Shown here piece by piece: positions 20,621 through 29,126 of a stretch of DNA of 64,000 nt (its first letter is position 1; each line of letters begins with the position of its first letter). Made by a program: the position numbers and the translations under genes. The notes under the pieces are model-generated. The model searched no databases. It worked only from the letters and a program-made list of their open reading frames with translations, and was not told the origin of the DNA. The stretch is from Porticoccus sp038143955 (GTDB taxonomy: Bacteria > Pseudomonadota > Gammaproteobacteria > Pseudomonadales > Porticoccaceae): NCBI GenBank assembly GCA_038143955.1, contig JAYQMT010000004.1:1-64000 (forward strand). Reading direction: 5' to 3'.

Positions 20621-21344
20621 TTTCCGAGTGCTTTTTTAATTTTTTAATTATAAATTTTAATATTTCACTTCTAAAAATATCATGTTCATTAAATTCAAAA
20701 TGATGTATTCCTTTTTCCTTGCTCTCTGTGTCAAGAAATAATTCTATCATTTCCTTAAAGCCACTTTTTCCATTTATGTCACTCTGCATTGTATCACCAC
20801 ATATAAAAAGCTTTGAGTTGTCGCCGAGTCTAGTAATTAATGTAACTAACTCTTTGAAGGTAAAGTTTTGAGATTCATCTGCAACTACAATTTTATTTAT
20901 CCAGCTTGCGCCTCTAAGGAAGTTTATTGGCATAGCTTGTATTCTACCTGACTGCATTAAGTCATCTTTTATTGGCGTTGTCTTTGGAAGCATTTCATCA
21001 AGCTTGTCTTCTAAAGGAGCCATGTACGGATTAAATTTTTCTTCAAGCGTCCCTGGTAGTGCTCCAAGCCCTTTATCTGCACTTTCAATAGCAGTTCTTA
21101 CATAAAGTAAGTCAAGATTTTCATCTTTCTGCAAATGACGCAAAGCAGAGAATACTGCCATGTAAGTTTTTGTGGAGCCAGCGGGCCCCGAGACAAACAT
21201 GATGTTGGTATTTTCATCTGTAGCGATGTCGTTAAAGAGTTTTTGTTTTTCGCTGAGTTTTTTTCCTTTTAAATTAATTTTACTCTTAAAAGTGTTTTTA
21301 GATATTTCTTCAGCGGTTTCTTTTATAATTTTTCTTTTAGCCAT
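20613..21344 (-). CDS. phoH: PhoH-like ATPase (243 aa)
   Basis: ATG 21344 (MAKRKII) is chosen over longer in-frame starts. Walker A is FVSGPAGSTKTYMAVF, Walker B is KIVVADESQNF, and there is a downstream CGDTMQSD motif, the standard PhoH P-loop set, plus ADKGLGALPGTLEEK. PhoH-like proteins are very common in lytic phages of aquatic bacteria; their exact role is unsettled. Confidence 0.9.
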   Translation of the reverse strand: MAKRKIIKETAEEISKNTFKSKINLKGKKLSEKQKLFNDIATDENTNIMFVSGPAGSTKTYMAVFSALRHLQKDENLDLLYVRTAIESADKGLGALPGTLEEKFNPYMAPLEDKLDEMLPKTTPIKDDLMQSGRIQAMPINFLRGASWINKIVVADESQNFTFKELVTLITRLGDNSKLFICGDTMQSDINGKSGFKEMIELFLDTESKEKGIHHFEFNEHDIFRSEILKFIIKKLKKHSESV

Positions 21345-21374
21345 AATTTTGCAATAGCATGATTTTAAATATAA

Positions 21375-21406
21375 ATACACAGAATTTAGTGTATTATATA
21401 TATTAT
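21375..21406. promoter_or_regulatory. Bidirectional late promoter candidate
   Basis: ATACAC and GTGTAT face apart around AGAATTTA, forming an inverted repeat between phoH (minus, ATG 21344) and the plus gene at 21407 (18 bases from GTGTAT to ATG). Confidence 0.45.
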
Positions 21407-21598
21407 ATGGCAAAATACACAAAATACGACGTTTTAAAACTTTTAGCTAACAAAAAAGCTTTTTATCCAGCTACCCAGTGGCTAAAAACGCCAAATGAAA
21501 AACTTGGAAACGAAGCTCCATCTGATTTGATGAACGAAGGCAAGATTGATGCCGTATACGCAGAACTAAAAAAAGAAATAAAAAGTAAAAAGAAATGA
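21407..21598 (+). CDS. Small protein before fibre gene (63 aa)
   Basis: Start ATG 21407 (MAKYTKYDVL). Ends in a lysine-rich tail and shares ATGA with the next start, so the two are co-translated. Unknown; perhaps an adaptor for the fibre-like product. Confidence 0.65.
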   Translation: MAKYTKYDVLKLLANKKAFYPATQWLKTPNEKLGNEAPSDLMNEGKIDAVYAELKKEIKSKKK

Positions 21599-23241
21599 GT
21601 ACGTATGACTCTGGATGGCTTGCTGCCACAGCAAACGCTGATACGGTTTTTAAGCATGGCTTGCAAACTAACGCAATTCATACTCAGATCTTTCACTCTG
21701 CATACTCGGATGGGTCAAATGCATCAGTGGTTGGATATTTTAGATTCTTCGGGAAATACATATGGCGCAAGAGTTCATGGCATAACTGCGCAAGAATTAG
21801 TTGTAGAGACGGGGTATTCAGCAACCACCTCTCAGTGGGGAAGCGGCACAGAATGGAGTGGAGGCTACATAAGGGTAATTGCTAGTTCAATCTTGGGGGG
21901 CGGCACCGGAGGTGTTGGGGATAGTTCTGACTGTGGTGGCGGTGGAGAACTTTCTACAGAAATGATAGTAATATCCGCTTCAAATGGAAGCAGCGCTGGA
22001 GATGCAGTATCAAACTCAGTACATGCAGGATCATGGATGATTAATCTAACATCTCAGGAAAATGGTGGAGAAGACGAGGATATCATTATTACCCATAGCG
22101 CAAAATATGAGGTACCACAAGATCAATATTTATGGTTTAAGGCTTCAAGAAGTAGCTTGTTTAAACAAATTACAAATAGCGCTACAGCTCCAGGCACCTC
22201 CGACGCTAATTGGATTGAAGTAACAAATAGTGTTCGTCAAGGGCAAGGTGGTGGCAATGCATCAGTGGGAACTCTTTACGGTTTTGCTATGAGCGTACAG
22301 CTGACGGGTAGCGGCGGTTCTGGCGGTTCTGGCGGTTCTGGCGGCGGCGGAATAGAAATCAATGAATTAGAAACACACTATACTGAAAGCCTCTCTCCAG
22401 GAACTACGGTAACATATAATATTTCACAATTTGGCATTCCTGCTGGAGCTACTCATGCGCATGTTGAATTTGTAGGCAATGAACATCGAACCACTGAAAA
22501 TGTTTTTGGAACTCTTCTTCTCCTGCTGTTGACGGAAAATGGATAACAGTATTAGCCGCAGGAAACACGGAAAATGCTAGATGGGCAAACACAGGACTCT
22601 TCCCAGTGAGCGAATCGGGTGACCTTAGTATACAAGTTACTAGTGGTTGGAATAGCGTTGATATGCGAGTTTTTGGATATACTTCAAGTAGTAGTGGTAG
22701 TGGTGGTAGTGGTAGCGGCAATTGTGGAGATACTGATGTAAAAGAAGGATGCGAAGCTATAGGGCCAGATTGTAGAACTGCTATAAGCGAACTGAATAGC
22801 GTTGCTTCAATCGATGATCTTGACGAATTTATTTTAACAACAAATTCTGGTGGAAAACTTCAAAGCATGAAGACCAACTTTAGTGTTCTTAAAGCTAAGG
22901 TTCTCGAGCCTGATCCAAGCACCCCTTCCTTAAACGAAGCGGCAAATATAGAAATGTATGCTCGTGCTTATTTTGAACCCTACATAATGACAATACATAA
23001 ACAGGAAGGTTTTGCAAGTATAGAAAAAATTCATGGAGGTAGATACAAATTTACATTTACCGAACCCTTGCCAGATACACATTACACTGTTTTAGCAACC
23101 CAAGAATGGGTACGGCCCCTTGAGGATGCATGTATTGTTATTTATACTAGCAAGACAGTTAATGGCTTTGACATCGGCACTTCAAATGATAACTCTTCCT
23201 GGGCAGACGCAAACGCATTAAACGTCGTCGTCTTCAGGTGA
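21595..23241 (+). CDS. Fibre-like protein with Gly-Ser linkers (frameshifted, ~548 aa)
   Basis: Two breaks: removing one T near 21733 gives YLDSSGNTYGARVHG, and adding one T near 22504 gives ENVFWNSSSPAVDGKW. The protein is a chain of beta-rich domains separated by flexible linkers: GGGTGGVG, (GGS)4-GGGG near residue 240, and SSSSGSGGSGSG near residue 362. The C-terminal domain contains MTIHKQEGFASIEKI and FTEPLPDTHYTVLAT, resembling receptor-binding tips. Its end overlaps the convergent gene at 23218. Confidence 0.7.
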
Positions 23242-23460
23242 TTTTATAAGATCAGTTCTGGAATCTATTCCCCTTCTTACTTTTGAGAATTTATCTTCGG
23301 GGCTAGCTTCAATAGCTTCTAATTCTTGAACAGTTGGGTTTAAGTCCTTTTCTGAATTAATATTGTTGTTCCTTAAAAATACTTCTCGTATTTTTGAAAA
23401 GCCTGACTCTGCTCTCTGCATTAATGCATTTAACTCTTCTTGCGTATATTTTTTATTCAT
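23218..23460 (-). CDS. Small charged protein (80 aa)
   Basis: MNKKYTQEELN start at 23460; an upstream in-frame ATG at 23469 is possible. Highly charged and helical. The C-terminal DNA also encodes the end of the plus-strand fibre gene. Unknown. Confidence 0.5.
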   Translation of the reverse strand: MNKKYTQEELNALMQRAESGFSKIREVFLRNNNINSEKDLNPTVQELEAIEASPEDKFSKVRRGIDSRTDLIKSPEDDDV

Positions 23461-23475
23461 ATTAATCAATTCTAA

Positions 23476-23570
23476 CTAGAGTAGTGCCCGGTCTTCTCGT
23501 CCTGCATCTCTATGATTTAATGGATTAGCGTGAGAGTCTGCTTGACCAAGTCTGCGGCATTTTTTGCCAT
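23476..23570 (-). CDS. Tiny basic ORF (needs one extra A, ~31 aa)
   Basis: ATG overlaps the previous stop (TAATG). As given it encodes only 17 residues. One more A near 23555 gives a 31-residue basic peptide (MAKKCRRLGQADSHANPLN). The overlap makes it plausible but not certain. Confidence 0.3.
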
Positions 23571-25067
23571 TACAGATAGTTAGGTTCGGTATCTAGCGAA
23601 TTAGTTGCTACTGGGCCTGTCGAGTCACTAGTTGTAAATGGATTACTAGCAACATAATCACCGGGCGTACTTGATGAGCTACTGAACGCACTAGCACCGG
23701 GTAATTTAGGATATTTAGTTGTTCCTCCAGCAGGGTCTGCATCTGTATCTTCACTATATTGATTAAAGAAAACAGAATTATAACCACTAGCTGTCACTAC
23801 ACTAACGCTCGACATAGTTGTAGCAGTACTACGAGTAAATTTAGTATTTGTTTCTATTCGACTATTTGCTTGCATCAGGAACAGATGACCAATGTTACAA
23901 GTACCACTTCCTTTAAAGTGAACGCCTGACAAATCTGTAGTTGTATTAGGTCTAAACTCTATACACTCGCACGACGCTGCATTTGCGATTGAGAAGACAT
24001 AATTAACAATCGGAACGCCTACTAAGTCTAGCTCCAAACCATGCGCGCGACCACCATTATTAAATGGGTCATCTCTATTTGGGTGGTTATTATAAAGGTC
24101 TGATGTAATCCTTATCATACCTCCATTTACAGACTCCAAAATCCTTTGACAGCTTTGTCCTGTGTCAGCAGTTACCTTTATCGAGCAGTAAGTAAAAGTA
24201 ACTCTTGATCCTAACGCTCGGTGGATAACATGGAATTCATTTCCTTTTTGCCCCAAGATTTACAACAAAGTTAATGCCTCTCATTGTGACAACATTCTCT
24301 AACCAAAAGATAAACCTACTTGAGTGAGAACTATTTTGATCAACATTGATAGTTAGAGTGGGATTACTAATCGCAGTAGAAGAAGGGGTAGAATAAGGAT
24401 TGCTGTCAAATAAGGCTTTACTCCAAATATTTATATTTCCGTAACGGACATTATTGGTTCTCCAAAACCATTGACCTGATAGCTGTTCAGTTGAATCAGT
24501 CTCAATGACCAGATCAACTCGGACACCAGTAGATGCTAGGTTGTGGGACATCCAAGTGAAAGCGTCTGACCAAGTTGCGAATTTATCGGTGATTATATAT
24601 CCGCCTGTCCTACCTTGGTGTGAAGTTCCCTGTGTATATGCGATCCCGGTTGAAGAATTGACATTTAGTTGTACGCGAGTGGCATTAGTAGAAGTTGCAA
24701 GTTTCAATCCATTATCACCAATCTCTATACCTCCACTTGGGTCTACGATGTCATTATTTAATTTATCAAGAGTGACTGAATCTGTTTCTAATGATGTGCC
24801 AGAAGCTTGACTTACTAAATCAGCAACTATTTCTTGCAAAGTTTGAGTGTTTGGCTCTGATCCAAATGTTATTTTAGAAGTGTCTGGATAATTAACTGTG
24901 CCTTGTGATGATTGATTATACCCATTAATGACTTCTTCTATTGAAGCTTTTTGTGTTGCTGCGTCCCCCGCACTAGTTGCAACTATTAAAAAATCGTCTT
25001 TACTAATAGGGTTTGCGCTTGTGAAAGATGCGAGATCTCTTATTTTTTTAACTTTTTCTTCAGACAT
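23570..25067 (-). CDS. Tail fibre/adhesin-like protein (frameshifted, ~498 aa)
   Basis: The N-terminus (MSEEKVKKIRDLASFTSANP) resembles fibre attachment domains and includes the same DTSKITFGSEPNTQTLQEIV block as the gene at 6595. Removing one A near 24249 gives NLGAKGNEFHVIHRAL and joins the two halves. The middle and end are beta-rich with repeated N/T/S and right-handed-helix-like text (GGMIRITSDLYNN, TTDLSGVHFKGSG), suggesting a solenoid spike. Confidence 0.65.
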
Positions 25068-25084
25068 ACTTATATATAATACAC
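25068..25084 (-). promoter_or_regulatory. Late promoter candidate GTGTAT
   Basis: GTGTATTATATATAAGT directly precedes ATG 25067. Confidence 0.45.
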
Positions 25085-25106
25085 GGAATTCATTTTTTTT
25101 AAAATA

Positions 25107-25132
25107 AAAAAAGCCCTCAGGTGAGGGCTCAT
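25107..25132 (-). terminator. Rho-independent terminator after hsp20
   Basis: AGCCCTCA-GG-TGAGGGCT, followed on the minus strand by a T7 run. Confidence 0.85.
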
Positions 25133-25137
25133 CAGAA

Positions 25138-25602
25138 TTAAAGTATTTTTATTTTTTTAGACTTTTCTGGTTTTTTCTTCGGCACGGATATTAATAATAA
25201 TCCATTTTCAAATTTAGCCTGTATTTTTTGGTGATTGAAAGAGTCTGATAATTGAAAGCTTCTCTTGAAGGATGATCGCTTAAGTTCTTTGCGGATATAT
25301 TTTTTCGAGTCAGTCGCGTCTTTTTGACGCTTTTGCCCCGAAATTGAGAGCACTCCTTTCTCGATTTCCACTGAGACCTCTTCTTTAGAAAGTCCTGGAA
25401 TTTCCGCTTCAAATTCAATAGCCTCAGGACTATCGATTACATCAACTTTTGGGTAGCTATTGCTTCCAAAAAAGTTTACCCCAAACTCTTGCTCAAAAGA
25501 GGGGAAGGCTTTTCCGATCATCTCATCAAAAAAAGAGTCGAATGGCGTTAAAAAATCGCTCCTGCTAGCAGGTACTGTTTTACCGTTTAATAATTGTGTC
25601 AT
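25138..25602 (-). CDS. Small heat-shock protein Hsp20 (154 aa)
   Basis: MTQLLNGKTVP start at 25602 is preferred to the longer frame. The alpha-crystallin domain spans residues ~55-150: PKVDVIDSPEAIEFEAEIPG, LSKEEVSVEIEKGVLSISG, and the closing FENGLLLISVPKK. Hsp20 is a host-like chaperone found in some aquatic phages. It may protect folding of virion proteins; the last gene before a strong terminator. Confidence 0.9.
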   Translation of the reverse strand: MTQLLNGKTVPASRSDFLTPFDSFFDEMIGKAFPSFEQEFGVNFFGSNSYPKVDVIDSPEAIEFEAEIPGLSKEEVSVEIEKGVLSISGQKRQKDATDSKKYIRKELKRSSFKRSFQLSDSFNHQKIQAKFENGLLLISVPKKKPEKSKKIKIL

Positions 25603-25696
25603 AATTTTACTTTTTATATTGTTAATGAGCCCGTTTGGCACTCAAGAAGCCTCACTATGAGCGCTTCCAATATATATTTCGCAAAACTTATGCCAA

Positions 25697-26574
25697 TTAC
25701 GGCAAAGAATTAATATTTTTCTTCTTTTTTGGCTTGTAGCCAGATTCTGAAGGCTTTTCATGAGTATACCCCATTTTTTTATATTTCATGTGCTCTTCAT
25801 AACTTTTTGCTTTATAAGCTTTGCCAGTTTCTGGATCGTACATTGCATGAGGTTCAAATTTTTTATCTTCAGCTTTTGATTCTTTTTTCTTTTGCTAGAC
25901 TCTTGAGCTTTTTTAAGAGCTTTTGGATCTGGGTAATCTTTATCTCCTGGTTTTGCGGGGCGATAATTTTTTCCTTCACGTTTTTTCTTGTCGCGAATAT
26001 TTTTCCCAAAGACCTTTTTTGGCGTCAGATTCTTTTTCTTCTTTTTTGTCTTCTTTTTTATCTTCTGAATCTTTACCTTTTTTACTTTGTTTTTCTTCCA
26101 TCTTTTTCTGAATTGCTGGTGGTAACTTTTTTGTTTTTCTGTTAGTGCACTTTCAGATTCATCAAGTTCTTCAAGTAATTCATTTTCGGCGGCCAATAAA
26201 ACTTCGGGGCTACTTCCTTTCGTCACTTTAGTAACGCTCTTCTTGCTCCACATCTTGCAGCTCCAGTATCTTGCTTTTGTCTTGGGTCCGGGGTTGTCAC
26301 AATTATGTCGGGCGCGAAAGTTCTTACGACGACCTGGATCATCACGCTTGATCTCCATGTTGGGATCTCCAAAATTAACCTTTACAACGTTTCCCTTTTC
26401 GTTCTTTACGTATACCGAAAACTTCTTCGGTCCGCCAGATGTACGAAACGGCTTGTTAAGCTTTTTGCCACTTTTTTCCTCAGCTGCCCAAGCTTCTTGC
26501 GTGATCTCTTCTTCACTACCCTCTTCTTCGCGAAGTTGGGCGCAAATTTGGTCGGTAAAATCGAGTTCTTTCAT
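25697..26574 (-). CDS. Lysine-rich conserved phage protein with RARH/RYWSCK motif (frameshifted, ~292 aa)
   Basis: The N-terminal half (residues 45-115) contains FGDPNMEIKRDDPGRRKNF, RARHNCDNPGPKTKARYWSC and KMW, a block I recall from many marine phage proteins. Three breaks in A runs (near 26135, 26010 and 25892) resolve to KKLPPAIQKKMEEKQSKK, GLWENIRDKKKREGKNYRP and FEPHAMYDPETGKAYKAKS. The last two resemble basic segments seen in phage virion or maturation proteins. Function unknown. Confidence 0.65.
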
Positions 26575-26871
26575 ATTTAAAATTTTCTTATTTTAGATTA
26601 CACACAAAATAGTTTTTTTTATTATTATTTTATGCACCTTTATTATAAATGAAATTTACCTTTTTTTAAAATACCCCTTCGGATTTTTTTTAGACAAGCA
26701 AATATTTGAAAATGTAATATTTAAAATTGAGAATGAGAAAAACCACCCCCCGGCACTATCTCGATTGATCCTATTTGTAAATATTCAAAAAACCCGGCAC
26801 CCCTATTTGTGATCAACTCAAAAACCCGGGATTTAAAGATTTAAAAAACTTTTAATTTCCGTTTTTTTTTC
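26575..26871. other. Gene-free region between late and early modules
   Basis: About 300 bases without a supported gene. It has T8 runs, then three C-rich blocks (CCCCCCGGCAC, ACCCGGCACCCC, ACCCGGG) about 40-60 bases apart, with TATTTGT before two of them. It separates divergent transcription units. This could be a replication or regulatory region, but nothing proves it. Confidence 0.4.
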
Positions 26872-26908
26872 TTGCAATTAGCTTGGTGCTGTGCTAGTTT
26901 ATACTTAT
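26872..26908 (+). promoter_or_regulatory. Leaderless sigma70 promoter
   Basis: TTGCAA-N17-TAGTTT-N8-ATG; preceded by a T-rich run. Confidence 0.8.
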
Positions 26909-27082
26909 ATGACAAACGAAATACAAACACATCTCACAAAATTAGGAATCGACAAGTTCATCAAAGACAATGGACTTAAACTTGTAGTCTGCCTTCATGC
27001 TGACCACATGCTTTGGGAATGTCCCGGCGGTCACCTGTGGAATATTCAAATGGTAAAGGATGCCGCAAATAAAAGTTTATAA
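26909..27082 (+). CDS. Early protein (57 aa)
   Basis: Start fixed by the promoter spacing (MTNEIQTHLTK). Contains VCLHADHMLWECPGGHLW. Unknown; first gene of the plus-strand early block. Confidence 0.7.
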   Translation: MTNEIQTHLTKLGIDKFIKDNGLKLVVCLHADHMLWECPGGHLWNIQMVKDAANKSL

Positions 27083-27098
27083 TTCGTAAACTTTTTTC

Positions 27099-27133
27099 TT
27101 GCAATAAAACCTTTAAGCTGCTAGTTTATACTT
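27099..27133 (+). promoter_or_regulatory. Leaderless sigma70 promoter
   Basis: TTGCAA-N17-TAGTTT-N6-ATG. Confidence 0.8.
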
Positions 27134-27328
27134 ATGAATCCAATCGAAAGAATTAAAATAATCAAACAAGAAATGATCGACCTTGAGGAAATGATCAAAA
27201 ACACAAACAACATCGTGGTAATGCAGAATTGCCAACTGCAAATCAACGAATACAAGAAATTTCTCAAAGAATGTCGAGAGCAAAACGCATTCACTCAATC
27301 TCGTAATGGCTTACTAAATTTAAAATAA
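27134..27328 (+). CDS. Early helical protein (64 aa)
   Basis: Coiled-coil prone (IKIIKQEMIDLEEMIKNTNN). Own promoter, no Shine-Dalgarno. Unknown. Confidence 0.65.
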   Translation: MNPIERIKIIKQEMIDLEEMIKNTNNIVVMQNCQLQINEYKKFLKECREQNAFTQSRNGLLNLK

Positions 27329-27340
27329 AACATTTTTTTC

Positions 27341-27377
27341 TTGCAATTATCCCATAACTAGTTTACTTTATACTTAT
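27341..27377 (+). promoter_or_regulatory. Leaderless sigma70 promoter
   Basis: TTGCAA-N17-TACTTT-N8-ATG. Confidence 0.75.
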
Positions 27378-27565
27378 ATGACAACAAAAACAAAATTCAA
27401 AAAGGGTGATGTTCTAATCTCAAGAGATGGCAAAATCTTCCAGTTTATCCAAGCCACCGAGCACGAACATCGCTTGGCACTATCGCAATGGTTCGCCCAT
27501 ATCGAACAAATCGCAAGGTTGGCATCCGTTTTGAAGATGTCAAACTCCATCCTTTGTTTGCGTAA
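27378..27565 (+). CDS. Early beta-rich protein (frameshifted, ~62 aa)
   Basis: MTTKTKFKKGDVLISRDGKI, then a break near 27467. One extra base gives SLGTIAMVRPYRTNRKVGIR and FEDVKLHPLFA, a small barrel-like protein ending at 27565. The uncorrected frame runs on through a hairpin and promoter, which is implausible. Unknown. Confidence 0.5.
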
Positions 27566-27576
27566 GATGTTTACGC
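27560..27576 (+). terminator. Hairpin at stop codon
   Basis: GCGTAA-GATGT-TTACGC begins at the TAA of the previous gene; no adjacent U run. Confidence 0.4.
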
Positions 27577-27633
27577 AAATAATCCTCGTTTTTTTCTTCG
27601 CAATAATAATCTTAATCAAGGAGAATGCAAAAG

Positions 27634-27996
27634 ATGCGTAAAGTAACAGAGCAAATTAAAAAAGCTTTTGACAACGGGCAAAAGTTAAAGGTAGGCAATA
27701 CCAAGACAGACGGCAAAACCGTTTGGCTACATGGCAACGCGATTGTTAAACGCGATCCTGACGGGCTCGTGCGTTGGTCGCTCGCGGGTTGGAATACATC
27801 GACCACACGCGAACGCGTCAATGGTATAGCAAACGCTGGCGTTTGTCAAGTAGATTTTGAGCCTGTTCTAAATGGCGAAATAATTGACCCATTCGATTGG
27901 TTTGCTAGTGAACAACAAAGTTGCCCGATCCTATCGTTTGGTAAGTTGGCACAGAACCTGAACGGCAGGAATTATGCCAATGTCGTAAGTGCTTAA
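27634..27996 (+). CDS. Early protein (120 aa)
   Basis: ATG 27634 has AAGGAG ten bases upstream; ATG 27625 is too close to it. Contains KLKVGNTKTDGKTVWLHGNA, WSLAGWNTSTTRERVNG and a C-terminal FGKLAQNLNGRNYANVV. I recall similar small proteins in other phages but no function. Confidence 0.7.
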   Translation: MRKVTEQIKKAFDNGQKLKVGNTKTDGKTVWLHGNAIVKRDPDGLVRWSLAGWNTSTTRERVNGIANAGVCQVDFEPVLNGEIIDPFDWFASEQQSCPILSFGKLAQNLNGRNYANVVSA

Positions 27997-28053
27997 CTAT
28001 CAAGCACTTCCGGCGCGGGGCTTGCGTAAGTCGTTGAGATATCAATGACTTAC
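27984..28053 (+). repeat. Double-hairpin element, copy 1
   Basis: AAGTGCTT-AACTATC-AAGCACTT hairpin, GC-rich core GGCGCGGGG, then GTAAGTCGTTGA / TCAATGACTTAC hairpin. Lies at the 3' end of the 27634 gene. Confidence 0.75.
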
Positions 28054-28063
28054 AACAAAAATA

Positions 28064-28107
28064 CATAGAGACACCATATGTCTCTGGGTATGTGTTATAC
28101 TGTAGGT
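28064..28107 (+). promoter_or_regulatory. Promoter with hairpin operator
   Basis: AGAGACA-CCATA-TGTCTCT covers where a -35 would be; TGTGTTATACT is an extended -10, six bases before ATG 28108. An identical copy precedes 29828. Confidence 0.6.
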
Positions 28108-28434
28108 ATGATTACAATAGAACACATTGACGACCAAACTTTCAACGCCACCGTAGAGTGGGATATGTACCTCATCGAGGTCGAGGGTACAGTATGGACT
28201 GAGCAGGAAGATAACCTGTGGGGTGACCAGGTCGAGTCAGTTTCGACCATCGCCCATTTTGACGCAGTGACCGATATGAAGGTGTCAAGCAAAATGACTG
28301 GTGATGAGGTTGAGGTGCTGAATCTGGACTTTGCCGAGCTAGTAGTCCGCCAGCTCAAGGAGGCTATCTGCGAAGAGGTCTACTCAGAGGAGTGTCAAGT
28401 AAATTATTCGCCACATTACCACGATATGGCGTAA
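28108..28434 (+). CDS. Duplicated early protein, copy A (108 aa)
   Basis: MITIEHIDDQTFNATVEWDM start set by the promoter. Acidic, beta-rich N-terminus, ending SPHYHDMA. Only a few residues differ from copy B at 29828 (near the C-terminus). The stop TAA lies inside a double-hairpin element. Unknown function. Confidence 0.75.
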   Translation: MITIEHIDDQTFNATVEWDMYLIEVEGTVWTEQEDNLWGDQVESVSTIAHFDAVTDMKVSSKMTGDEVEVLNLDFAELVVRQLKEAICEEVYSEECQVNYSPHYHDMA

Positions 28435-28498
28435 GTCGTTGAATATCAGCCGGTTAGCCGGCCCCGCCGCCGTAAGTCGTTGAATACCAATGACTTAC
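28431..28498 (+). repeat. Double-hairpin element, copy 2
   Basis: GTAAGTCGTTGAATATCAGC, CGGTTAGCCGGCCCCGCCG core, then GTAAGTCGTTGA / TCAATGACTTAC-like arms; includes the stop codon of the previous gene. Confidence 0.75.
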
Positions 28499-28590
28499 AA
28501 AAATAAGCTTATATACATATCAAACCACTCTGTCAAGTCATATTTGTAGTATTTCTGATTATTGTATGGGTATTTTTATTGTTTTTATGT

Positions 28591-28625
28591 TTGACACGCG
28601 CCCCGTAATTGTTTAGTTTGTATGT
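28591..28625 (+). promoter_or_regulatory. Leaderless sigma70 promoter
   Basis: TTGACA-N17-TAGTTT-N6-ATG. Confidence 0.8.
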
Positions 28626-28799
28626 ATGATAACGATAGAAAAACATTCAAACTTCGGTAATTGGTTTCAAGTCTACTTTTTGAGTGATATGCTCGAAGAG
28701 TTCAACAAAAAGTCAAAGGCAATTAGATTCGCTAAAAGAATAGCAAAAGAGAATTCCATTGATAAAATACAACTAGAGGAGGAATTAATAGAGGTATGA
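28626..28799 (+). CDS. Early protein (57 aa)
   Basis: MITIEKHSNFGNWFQVYFLS, helical and basic centre, ends ELIEV; its TGA overlaps the next ATG. The MITIE start echoes the duplicated gene. Unknown. Confidence 0.65.
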   Translation: MITIEKHSNFGNWFQVYFLSDMLEEFNKKSKAIRFAKRIAKENSIDKIQLEEELIEV

Positions 28800-29008
28800 A
28801 ATTGGTACTCACAACAATATCACAGGGCAAAGTTGCAATAGTAGAAAGTAGCGAAAAAGCAGACGAGAGAAAAGGAGAGAGATATATAAGCGAATGTTGC
28901 TTAAAAGTCAACCTAAAAAATAAAAACTTTACAGATGTCTCCCATTTAGGAGCTAACCCAGAGGGTAGAATGTTTGTACTCACAGAAGATATGCCACAAG
29001 TCGCTTAG
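28796..29008 (+). CDS. Early protein (70 aa)
   Basis: Coupled to the previous gene by an ATGA overlap and preceded by GAGGAGG. Ends inside a double-hairpin element. Unknown. Confidence 0.65.
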   Translation: MKLVLTTISQGKVAIVESSEKADERKGERYISECCLKVNLKNKNFTDVSHLGANPEGRMFVLTEDMPQVA

Positions 29009-29063
29009 TATCAAGGGTTTAGCGCGCCCTGCCCGCGAAAGTTGTTGATATACAAGTAGTTAC
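28996..29063 (+). repeat. Double-hairpin element, copy 3
   Basis: Diverged copy: AAGTCGCTTAGTATCAAGGG, core GCGCGCCCTGCCCGCG, AAGTTGTTGATATACAAGTA arm. Confidence 0.65.
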
Positions 29064-29091
29064 GAAATAAATAAAAAACATTAAAAAAAGC

Positions 29092-29126
29092 TTGCAATTA
29101 AGTTCCCGCTCTGCTAGTTTACCATT
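29092..29126 (+). promoter_or_regulatory. Leaderless sigma70 promoter
   Basis: TTGCAA-N17-TAGTTT-N6-ATG. Confidence 0.8.

Larger units (their letters stand above)
28058..28485 (+). repeat. ~430-bp direct duplication, copy A
   Basis: Covers regulatory hairpin, promoter, the 28108 gene and most of the following double-hairpin element. Nearly identical to 29778-30205. Confidence 0.9.

Noticed and set aside
25729..26596. Plus-strand hydrophobic frames opposite the lysine-rich gene
   Set aside because: They are the complement of A-rich coding sequence; Phe/Leu/Ser runs have no promoter or ribosome site.
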